DNA of 64,000 nt, taken from the NCBI RefSeq assembly GCF_051020985.1, contig NC_135010.1, forward strand, positions 2,044,001 through 2,108,000. The letters are read 5' to 3'. Both the position numbers and the translations under genes were made by a program. The notes beneath the pieces are model-generated. The model did not search any database and was not told where the DNA came from. It saw nothing but the letters and a program-made list of their open reading frames with translations. Position 1 is the first letter of the stretch. Each line of letters starts with the position of its first letter. The DNA is from Nomia melanderi (Eukaryota > Arthropoda > Insecta > Hymenoptera > Halictidae). Positions 23,701 to 35,700 of the stretch are shown here, one piece after another.

Positions 23701-26700
23701 GATTCCTCAACATCTCTCTACTGTACCTATGATCTTGTAGTGCTATCCGATAGACCTTGCAGAAAAGAATAGTGGTGAGGGTCCAATAATTTCCACCGAA
23801 ATTTAAGAAATGTACAAAGCAAAAGCTGAAATACGAAAACTTATTGAAAGATTATTTAATGATACATTGATGACTAATTTGTCAAAAACCATTAAGTTTT
23901 CAGGTTCAATATTCGAAGAGGAAGTTAATTGCAAAAATCTATATAAAAATGTTAAATTTAAAAATCACAATAACGTATACAAAATAACATAAGACAATAT
24001 AAATATTTGTTAGATAAATTGTGAATGTATAAAATCAAATTTAACTGAAGAAATTGAATTTCTGAACGTAATGTAATCAACATGCCAAAAATTATATGTA
24101 CCATCCTACACTTTGAATTTGAATTTGAATTGTAACAATGCTTATTTATTTATTATTACGTTTATTAATTTATTTTAGATTGGTCGTATTAATAATGGAG
24201 TTACTAGTGACCATCTACATAGCAATATTTATTTTACATTAAAATGTTCGTTAAAATTAATACTAATATAGGGTACCGGTGCCTAATATGGAACAGCTCC
24301 TAATATGGAACACCACAATATTTCGGAAAATCAATAGCTTGATGTGTCAGTTACTATGGGAAACGCCTCATTAGTAATAGAAAACAATCATATTAATAGT
24401 TGGTCATCAATTAAGGATTTGTCATTGAATGTAAATCATTATTGTGTGTGGTAGTACGTTAAATTTCCTGAAAGACACGTTAGATAGTTAAATTTCTTAA
24501 TGTAGGTAAGGCACAAATTTTTAATTCATGATTTATTGAACATTGAACATTGTCATTATTCAAAAGCAATTTGCTGCAAATTTATTTTCTTCTTAAAATA
24601 GTTAGTATTTTTCTATCAGAATATGTGGGTTCCTGATATGGAACACCTTCCTTATTGGATGCACATTCTTTGTTAATGTGACATATAAATATAGTTTTAT
24701 TTTATGGTGGTATTTGCAAAAACGATAATGATGGAAAAAATATGCCCAAAGCATTGTGTGTCATTTATATATCCAATGTACAAAAGAAAAAAAAGAAAAG
24801 AATTAACATAATATAAGTTTAAAAAGGTAGAAAATTCGTTTATTTATCCTTTTTAATTTCACAAATATTCATTTTTCCTGATAAAAATGAGTTTTGTCTA
24901 CAAATTACTTAGGTGTTCCATATTAGGTGTCATTTTCTCACATTGCTGTTTTTCACTTTATTTACATTTATTACCGTGATTTGAAGACATTTAAATTTTT
25001 CCATCGTTATCGATCAGTGTACGAATGTTTATTAATTTCCTCATGTTTTGACGCAGATTTTATTGAAAAAAATGCATACATCTCGTTTAGACAAGCTTTT
25101 CAAGTCAGGTGTTCCAAATTACGTGCAATTACCCTAGTAGTTTGACCTAGAAACTTCATGAATTTCAGAAGTTCAGTTAATTAAATTAAAATACAGGAAA
25201 TAAGAGTTTTAATTTTTAACAGACGTTCTAATTATGTGTACAATCTTTGTCGTCCTTAGGTAATGTCTACTGTAAAAATATTATATGAAATAATAACAGA
25301 AAGCAAAATATCAAATCTGTGTAATTCGTTCTCGACTCGCTTAAATAAAATGTTAGCCAATGTCATATGATATCATGAAGACATGGTTAATTTAAAAATG
25401 AAAATTGCTTTGTTGTCGTTTCGTCTGGCACGAGTTTGAAATTCTTGGAACGATGCGATACCACGAGTAGAAAGATCGATAAATACTACATTATTTATTA
25501 TCAGTGAATGGTATGTCGACGTCGTGCAGATTAGTACATTACATATATGTATACACAATTGTATGATATGTTAATTACGTATTCTAACAGTTGCGTGAGA
25601 AATCGATACAATCCGGAGTTCGTGGTTTTACACGGCCAATGTTATTGCATTTATATGGTCGATCAGTGTTTCTGCATTGGTTCATTGAAAGTCGATATCG
25701 GCATAAAATGATATACTTTTTTCAATGTAAAGGACACATCGGTCTTATTAGATTATCCTGTGTATTATTAGGTCTAATGTTACATCAGCATCGCATGTCT
25801 ATGAATGATAACACATTAACGGCACATCTTGTCATACACGACCATTTTACTTTTCGTGTAGCAAGTAAGAAATGTTGATTTGTTTTATATACTTATTTTA
25901 ACACTAAAACTACCGAGTAATTAGAATGACTTATTTCCAATGTTTTATAAAAATTAAAAGAATACGTTTCTTGAGACTCGAAGGGTCTCCTAGCCTTGTA
26001 TTTGTACAAATACACAAATTTCATTAAAAATCTCTATTAGAAACGCTTACATATTTGAAATACTTGCAAAATAAAAATTTTGAAGTAGGTCAATTGGACC
26101 CGTCCGGCAGTTTTAGTGATAACACTAAGTTTACGAACGCTTAATAGATTGTAAATTACAAAATGCAATTTAATAGATTGTAAACTACATTTTACACTAG
26201 AACTATCGAGGGTTTAAAACGATTAATATGTAGTACCTATAAAAATTGTAAGAATAGATTATTTTTAGTTTCTTTAGAGATTCATCATAGCATTCAAGTG
26301 ATATTATTTATTTTCAAGATCATTTAGAGTATTCAATGCTTTTAAGATATCAATAATTGCGAAACGAAAAATTCTGAACCAGTTATATTGATGTTTTAAA
26401 TAAGAAGACTACCAAAAACATTCATTTTTATACATTGAATTAACTCATAACTATGATTTTCTTACTCTTTCCCTTTAGATTGTGATAAATTACTTGGCTG
26501 GTGTATTTATTTGTTATACTACGAATTCTACTAACAGTATGGTTGCTACTAACTCTGGACGCAAAACAAGATATATAAAATAAGGTGAAAGGGAGCATTG
26601 AAGTTAATCCAATATATGAAGTGTAGACAGTGGATGAACGTATTACCATAAGGCTTTCACAAATTTGTAGAAACATACAATTTCTTATTGTAATTTCGAT

Positions 26701-29700
26701 TTTTTTTTGGTTATAAACCGTGAATAAATTAATATTTTGACGGTTGGTGTTACGCAAGCGTGACGTCTTTCTGCTAACAGTTATGAACCAATGTCAAATA
26801 CTTATACATAACATGACATTTTGTGCAGAAATTGCGAAGTGCTATCAGAACATTTCGATGACTGATGATCGATTTTACGTTCATCTAGTAAGATATGGCG
26901 ATCAGAACGTTGAGGATAAAATTCATCCATCATTTGAGATTGATTCAATTTAAAAACTATCTGAAATACTTTCAAAACTCAACTTCATGACGAATCCTTT
27001 AAAATTTTTGAAAATTTTTAAGTACTTTTGACTTTCTCAGTTTGCTACTAAATGAACTGATTTTTATGCCATAGTGTCTTTAAGATAAGTTATTTATTAA
27101 AAAGATGATCATTATCAGAAAATAAAATAGTTTCGCAATTTATTAATTTAGAAATGTGTACTTCGTAAGAAAAAGTAAAGTTGTACATGCTTAACAATTA
27201 TAAGTTATTTAAAATATGATTAACTTGTAATATTAATTTTCTTCAGAAAAGTTTTCTAAGCCCTACATCTAAATTTTCTAATAAACTGGTCACTGTTACC
27301 AAGCAGTGTGCAAATGTTAAATCATTTCTAAAATCTATATAGGACTGCAATTAACGAGAATTATCTGGTATAAAATATGAAAATGCTTTATCTTAACAGC
27401 ACATCAATCATATTTGAAAAATTTAATCACTGTACGTTAAAAACAAATTATGAATATATACAACTTTATAAATAATAAATCATTTCGATCTAAAATATTG
27501 ATATTCTGTCTTTATAACTTCTTGCAGTCGCAGAGTTATTATATCAAAAGTGGCGCCGGGTAGTACATAATTCTGTTTACACTTTTAATAATATTTCTTC
27601 TTTCTTTTTATCATACTGCACCATTTGTATCACACAGAAGATTGAAAAGGTATTTGAAGTGTAACTCTTTTGAGATTAGGAATTTTTTGCGAGCAGTTTT
27701 TAGTAGGCTTAGAAACTGTTGCTTAGTAATGTCTATAATTCTATGAAATATTTGTTTCTCTTAAAAAGACAGAGAAAGAGATGATCGCCTAACGTATTAA
27801 GTGTTGTCTACCTTTTACGTATTATCTTGATTTGTGAACAATTAGAATTTTGCGAGAGCAGGCAGTAAAGATAACGATAAGTTGCGATGAATATTTCTGC
27901 GAATAACAGGGATAATGATAGATTTTTATTATGAGCCTAGGAGGGTACATAGTATGAAGAGTATACAACAGTATTCTTACTGAACTGTGTGAAATACTGA
28001 ATTATTCATGAAAGTGTTTCAAGAAGTACCGGTAAACTGAAATTCACCAGATAAATAATTCAGTGATAAATACAAATGATATGTTACTTTTCTATATAAT
28101 AATCAATACACACCTCATACTGTTATGTCATCTGTTTACTTCCGTTAGAGAAAGGTGTTTCTATTCGTTTCTGAAAGACAGGAAAACTTTTGTTACGTTT
28201 GAAAACATCGTCGCACATGTACAACAAATAATTTCCGTTAGGGTAAGTCGGAGAATGATGGCCCACCTTTTTTAGAAAAAAAATTGTATCATAAATATTA
28301 TTAATGCCTAACAGAAAAAAGTATGGTATTTGCATATTATATTGATCATCTCGGTTTCCTAACTGAAGGTCGCGCTGATCAGTCATTTAGATTAGATCTG
28401 GGTTAGTATCTATTTGATCTGTTAACTGTAGAATTTAATTTAAAAATGCACCTAGGGTATATTTTAATGAAAAATCAAAGTAAGACAAAGAAGAATTACA
28501 TGGTTATCTAAAAAAATAAACAGTTCATCGAAAGAATTATAGTAGTATCACTTCAGGCTTTACAATGACATATACACATATCAAACGTAGTTAACTGATT
28601 AATATTATAACACATTACTCATATTTCATTATTATTATTATTATTATTAATATTTTATTTCTTAAAAACAAAGGTAATCTGCATAATACCTAAGTACTAG
28701 AAATAGTTATGAATGTAAATACATATAAGAAGAGTAGTTATTTAAATTGAAAATATAGATGTTTGAGAATCTAAATGAGATCGCACCGTCTTACCTGCAG
28801 AGCCGTCTCACTCGGAATTACTCTATGTAGAATAGAAAGATTCTAAACTCTAAAATTTAGAACTCTATTACATCGTTTAGTTTTGTTTTCCAGGATTAAT
28901 TCTTTCCGGCAACGAGATCTCCCAGATTTTATCTTTGATATTGACCTACTACGGCGGCTCGGGACACCGTCCAAGATGGATCGCGATTGGTGTCGGCCTC
29001 AGCGCGCTCTCTTGCCTCGTTCTCGCGCTTCCACATTTCTTGTTCGGGCCCGGAAGGGACGCGATGGCCTTGACGAAGGAATACCTCGACCAAACTCTTC
29101 TAAATGCCACCACGATCCCCAAGGATCTGGCAATTTGTCCTCGTGATGTCAAACCGCCACTTTGCGACGAGGAGACGCTACTGGATGTTAGCATCGTCCC
29201 GCGGCTTTTGGTTTTTCTTTCTCAGTTTATCCTCGGAATCGGCACCACCCTGTATTACGGCCTAGGTCAAACGTATTTGGACGACAACACTAAGAAGAAA
29301 AATACTCCGATGCTTTTAGGTAAACATTCATTGTACTGAACTGAGCATAACAATGGCGGACAAAATTATTCGTACGATGAGAAAATAAAGAAGAAATTAG
29401 TCGCTACTGGTAAACAAGTAACTTTAGTTCAATGAATTTTATTCGGTATTTTAATTAATTGTCAAATTAATGTTAAAGTTGTTCAATTTATTGGTCTTAT
29501 TTGAGGAACTGAAGAAGAAAATTTTCATTAGAAATAGATGATTAATTCTATTATGATTTAAAAGATCAAATCTTTCTTTTATGTATCTAATGAATTCAAT
29601 GAGTATTATTTTAAATAATTTTAACTTGACAATTTAAATTAATCCAATAGTGGAAATGTGAAGAAGTAAAATGTTGTAAAATGTTCATTTAAAATGTTGC

Positions 29701-32700
29701 AGTATTACGATTTTCCATTGCAATACTAACCTCACTTTTGTATTTTTATTTGTGTAATTTATTTGCTGGAATATTATACAATATTTGCTAAAATAAAATT
29801 ACATATTCATTCAGGAGCCACAATTATTTTTGCCAAATTTGTCTCATTCTACGAATTTTTGCGGCTTTTGTTCACCGTTGTACATTAAAAGTGTTTTGCC
29901 TTATTCTCTATTGTGTGGGTAAACAAGATGTTTTTAGTATAAGGAATGAAATTATCTAATAAATATTTAGGTTCAAGCATTTTCTTGTATATAAGTAATT
30001 GAATACCCAATTAATATATATTATACAAATACTTCACTATAATTTCGTAAAGAAAAAATCTAAAACTTTACCCGATCTCTAATTTTAATTTAATAATTTA
30101 TTGAAAATTTTATATTATAACAACATTAATCTTTTTGTTTTTAGTTACTTATTGTTTTATGATGTACAGGATATTTCTAACTGTCATGTTACGACTACCA
30201 CAACGTGATTCTAAGTACACCTTTCATTTGACGAGAAAGGATGCAAGCAAGTGCTCGCAAAATTCATTTTGACCTTAAATAAACGGTTGAAACTTTTTGT
30301 TGCTGTATTCTGTTCTACTAATTGTGGAGGACAATAATTTAAAAAAAGCATGGTCGAAGAGGAATAGTATATTTGTGAATTGCTGTTGACGTGCTCAAGG
30401 GATAGTAGAGGACAATGATATCCAGTGTCCTTTTCTCTTACACGGTGCGTTACCGGACTAGACACCATAGAACTTCGTCCTGTGCCAAATTGCATTACAT
30501 TTTGTCATTTTGTACCATAATAGAAGACAGTCATTGTACCTGCTATATCGATTAACTCTTTAGTTCCAGTGGCATTGTCTTGAAACCACATATTTTAATA
30601 TCAGTAAAATGCTGCCCAGAGGATTAGTCATGAAGCTGTTAGTATGAAATTGATATAGCAATCGTCATTTATTTTTTTGACAGTTAGAATAGCACTTTTT
30701 AAAAAATATTAATATTAACGAAGTAATTAATTGATATTAATTATTATTAGCAAAATGATTAATTGATATTAATTATTATTAGCAAAATGATTAATTGATA
30801 TTAATTATTATTAGCAAAGTAATCAATTGATATTAATTATAATTAAGAAACTTATATTAACAAATATTAACAAATATTAACAAATACTTTCATTAAAAAT
30901 GATAAGTTATTTAACGTATATTGTGAAAATAAACGTATTTTTCTTACAAGTTTTTATTTAGGACCTAAAGGTCAATCAATATTCGTGTAACAGAAAAGAA
31001 CACTGGATATCTTGGTCTTTTACTCTTCTATAAGAATTTCAACAGCAATTTGTAAGCTTAATATTAATTTCCAATCCGTGAATTCTTTCAGACTATTTAT
31101 CCCTGCAATCAGTAAAATATGATGCAGCAATAAAACATTTTAACTCTTTTTTCAAGGTCAGTATGAATTTTGCCACCACTTTCCTACATCCTTTTCCATC
31201 AAATGAAAGCTGTAGAATCACGATGTGGTTGTTATGATATCTATTTTTGAAACACCCTGTTCATTTATAAACGTTAAGATGAACAAACTTTCGAGTCTCT
31301 TGTTTTGTTTAGTAATTGTTTTGTTTAATTGATACATCTTTGAGTGTGTATCATATGACTCAAACGTTTGTAACGAGATCGATAAGAAATAATTATAATG
31401 TTCTTTGTGCTGACTCAGTATTCATGCTTTGTTGTTCTGATACAGGTGTATCATTTATATAATTCTCTTGTTCCTTAAAAATTAAGGAACATTATTAAAA
31501 ATGTACTATATATTATATATCATATGTATTGTACGTTTTCAATTTTATATCATCTCTTAGTAATTAGGTTAATTTTAAAATGGATGAGAAAGGAAAAGTA
31601 CTTCATTATTATTCTATTTAATGTTTGTAATGACTTAGTGTATTTAACATACAAAAAAGTTCTAACATTTCTTATTAATTTATAATTATTATCATATTCG
31701 TTATGCTCTGTTTGCATTCTCTCAGTTACAGAATTTTGTTTTGCGTTTCGTATTAAACAGATTTACGCAAATTATTAACTATATAGTTATTAATTATTTT
31801 TTTACGATTATTAATTTAATTTTATCAATTCTACTACAGTATACTCGTGTTCAGGTATATAATATTTCAGAACGTTATGAGGTTTATAGGTAAAAAGACC
31901 TCATTTTTCTCTGTTGAAGTGTTAAATTTATGATAAAATAACGCAATATAAAATGATTTTGTTAATTTCATTAATATATGTGCTTAATATATAAATAGTA
32001 CATACTGCAATTAACTGTAAAGATATTTTATATTTCTACAAAGCGTACACTGAAACAAAAACCAGTTATCCTTTTCAAATACGTCAAATTAATTATTTGG
32101 CCCTTTTGTATTCATTCAATGTACAATATTTAGTAAAAACACTATTGTAAACGATTTTTGCATGAGTAACCTATTATCTATCTTTAACAAACATTAATCT
32201 TTGACTTGCATGTCTACTGAAGATGCAACATATTGTAATTCAAATAAATACAAGACTTATATATTACATAAAGAAATATGTACTGATTATTATTTAAATG
32301 TTGTATAGGTTTCACGTTTGCTCTGAGGACAGTTGGTCCGGCAATAGGATTTTTATTGGGCTATGGTTGTCTCAGTTTATACATAGATCCCAGCTTACAC
32401 CCTGTGATTACGAAAAATGATCCACGATGGTTAGGCGCTTGGTGGCTAGGATGGATTATTCTGGGTGCCACGATGGGCATGTTTTCAATCTTGATTGCTA
32501 TGTTCCCAAGAGATCTGCCGAGAACGAAGACCAATACAACGAACGACACTGCCAAAAAGGTAAAATTGAAATTTCGAAATTCAACGGTTCCAGAATTGTT
32601 ACTATTTTTTATAGTTGGAAATCACGAAAAAATATTATAGGAATATAGGTAAGAAAATTAATTATGGTTCATTAAATAGTTATAAAGAAAATTGTAACAT

Positions 32701-35700
32701 ACACATGCGAAGTTTTACTAGGATTTAACTATATATGCTGTTTCAAAATATTGGATTGCTCAAAATATGCATGTTTTTAATTTCAATAAAAATCAAAAAG
32801 TATTTTATCATTTTGCAAATTGAAACTTTGTTTCCAAAAAGTCAAGAGATGAAAATTGAAGATCTAATTTTTGGGATGCATCATTTAAAAACGAAGACAA
32901 TCTTTTAGCGAGCTTTTTACTTCAGTATTCTACCATTATTTTTCTACAAGTCATAAAATTATTATTATAGTAATTTTTTGGTTCCTTCTTTCATTTCATT
33001 TACAAAATACAAACAACTGCACCAGCAGAAGACATGTAATCTTCCCTCTATAACGTTACCTAAATCATCTTTTTAACATCTTATTTGTGTCTTCACCGTT
33101 TTATGAGCATTCCTCAATAAAATCAGAATTCAATAAAAAATTAATCTACAATTAACAATTAAACTTCGATTGTAACCCTTAAGTGCAATTAACGATTAGA
33201 TTTCAATGTAAGTTCTTAATTTTCTTACGTCTCTTTTCACTTTATCCACCAGTTAAATACTTTATTAATAATTAATTTCTGAAATTCGTTTTGCAATTAA
33301 ATCATCATTTTGTATATATGATTCTTGATGTTCATCAACAATCTGTAATGAAATACAGGGAGGCAATACAATTTAAAATAATAATAATGTAATAACTAAC
33401 AATTAATAATTTTTGATTAATAATAATAATCGATTAAATCAGTTATTGAGTTTTTGACGATCAATTTAATTCATCATAAGTATTAATGAGTTAATGAAAA
33501 TAAAAATTTTTATCAATTAATACTCAAACCTGAATAGAATGACCTTAGAAAAAAGGGATAACAATGAATGAATGCACATTAACGATGACGGAATGAAAGT
33601 AAATGCCCTTATGTGTGACCACTTTCATGGATTTTCAGCGTAACTCGTCCTACTCTATTGTCCATGAGTTTTTTTCTTTTCTTGCCCACGCTTGACGAGA
33701 ATTTACAGAGGACGAATGTTTCATTTCGTTAAGTTAACTGACAAGCCGAGTATATACGAAAGAGAGCATAGACACGCGACCAATAATATGAGACCAGCTA
33801 TGCTTCATGCCTGTGTGGTTAGACACATACAGTAGCTCGCAAAAGTATCCGTTCATCTATACGTATGATATATTTGATCAAATTACTTGTTTTCAATTTG
33901 AATTGTATATCACTTCTTAATTAAATGTATTTTAATTTAAAACGTATTAGTCAAGACTCATGACAATATAAATTGTCATAAATTAACTGGTAACTGCAAC
34001 TTTAATATTTGTTAATACTAGAGCTACTTAAATACCGAGTATTTAATATAATTAATATGTATCCCGATAAAAATGATAAGAATAGACTATTTTCAGTTTT
34101 TTCATATATTGATTATAGTATTTAAGTGAAACTATTTATTTTCAAAATTATATCGAATATTCAATGCTTTAACACTGAAACTACCAAGCAATTAGAGTGA
34201 CTTACTTCCACTTTTTTATAAAAGTTAGAACAATAGGTTTCTTGAGATTCAGAGAGTCTCCTAGTTCCGTATCTCTGCAAATACACAAATTTAATTAAAA
34301 ATCTTTCGCGAGAACGCCTTCATAGTTTCAATAGTTAGCAAAATCTGAAGTGGGTTAATTTGACTCGTCCGGCAGTTTTAGTGTTAAAATATTAATAATT
34401 GGGAAAGAAGAAAACCGAAGTCAATCATTCTGACTGATACGTAGTTCTAGTGTTAAATATGCAAAATTTATTATAGAAGTAGGTAGATGGATACTTTTAT
34501 GAGTAATTGTAAGTATTTGTAGTCATGTTGTCACTAACTGAACATGTCGGTTAGTTTGTATTATCTTCCTTTGTTTTTGACTGCGAGGTAGGGCAGACAA
34601 ATTTCATATCTTTCACTATTCTCTAATATCTAACTGAACTTCCTGAGGGACGTAATGTTACAAGCAGAAACTGTGTAACGCTTAAACTATCTTCACCACG
34701 CACATACAATTATATTGAATGTTCTACAGAAAATTTATAGATACTTATATATTATACATACAGTTTACAGAATCAATTATTATATGCAGAAAACTAATAA
34801 CAGCATGATGTAGGATGTTTATGCATCAAACAAGAGGATGCTTTCTCATAAAATGTGAGAAAATATTAAAGATTATGAAGTATTCTAACTATATTGATTG
34901 TGATCCCGGCTTTCAACTGAATTTAATTTGAAACTTTTTCGAAATTTTGAAGTCTTAACAATCTAATTTTGTTTACATTTTTTTTTAATGATGTTACACT
35001 GTTTTTAATATTATATTTAACATGTATTTCAGAAAATAGTTTTTTATTAAAAAGCAAGATGAATATTTCTCTTACTGATTATACTGAAAGTAGGAAAAGT
35101 ATTATTTATGAATGTCGAATGTGACTTGATACACATAATAGTACTTGTAAGTAAAATTCATATTAAGTCATTTTTGATAAAAAAGTGCAAAGGTTTACAT
35201 TATTTACCTAATCAATTGAAGTTTGCGGATCGTAATTAACAATTTGTAACACAAATAGTGTATACTTCAAAGAATCTACATCTAAGAATATAACATTCAT
35301 AATGTACTCAAAATCTTTATATTTTTGGAATTAAATTTTGAAAATTTTAAGATTAAACTATTTAAATGTTTAATCATTTACACTAATATATCTAACCATA
35401 GGTGTAAAAACAACTACGACTAACCAATAATGGATGGATACATGGATTAATAAGGAGTTATGCTAAAATGCGTGTATGTCAGATGTTATTTGAAATTAAC
35501 TTCTTTGAAACTTTATATGACAAAATTTAATCTGATTGTATCTATTACAAAACATTTAATGTGATATTTACAAAATATTCAACATTAATCTGCTTTATTA
35601 CTAAAAATGTAGTACGTTATCGTGACATATAATGAATTTTTCCAGTTTTTGTCATATAATCACGCATGTATCTGCTATATTCTATAGGATGGTAGTATAC

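Larger units (their letters stand above)
20768..28893 (+). other. OATP intron 1 (8.1 kb)
   Basis: Donor GTATGA, acceptor tttgttttccag. It holds at least seven transposon pieces (four family B1/B2 regions, one TA-flanked element, one family A copy and one B1 fragment), a perfect palindrome and an (ATT)n tract at 28628-28650. A less A+T-rich block at 21880-22310 contains a perfect donor tag|GTAAGT at 22063 and may be an intronic enhancer or alternative promoter. Open frames at 25591-25878 and 26744-26953 show no clear protein family. Confidence 0.75.
29320..32308 (+). other. OATP intron 2
   Basis: Ends in acceptor gttgtatag. No coding exon seen. Holds a TA-flanked MITE (29348-29882) and a 1.1 kb element with long inverted termini (30166-31260); the remainder to 32308 is A+T-rich with no recognised feature. 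Confidence 0.75.
33828..34511. mobile_element. Tc1/mariner-like MITE hosting two nested insertions
   Basis: Left end TACAGTAGCTCGCAAAAGTA, reversed right end TACAATTACTCATAAAAGTA, both continuing tcc-a-ctac/tctat; TA at both edges. Once the inserted 34013-34456 element is set aside, the element is about 240 bp. No coding capacity. Confidence 0.7.
32560..35687 (+). other. OATP intron 3
   Basis: No coding exon recognised; ends in acceptor tctatag. It contains a three-level nested transposon stack at 33828-34511. The rest is A+T-rich without recognised features. Confidence 0.75.

Noticed and set aside
24927..25145. 72-codon plus-strand frame
   Set aside because: Lies within the TA-flanked transposon and runs through its right terminus; no protein similarity.
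25591..25878. 95-codon plus-strand frame in OATP intron 1
   Set aside because: No recognisable domain; composition like the surrounding intron.
32361..32648. Other-frame and antisense open frames over OATP exon 3, and the exon frame continuing past its donor
   Set aside because: The in-phase splice to exon 4 and family conservation set the exon end at 32559; the rest are shadows.
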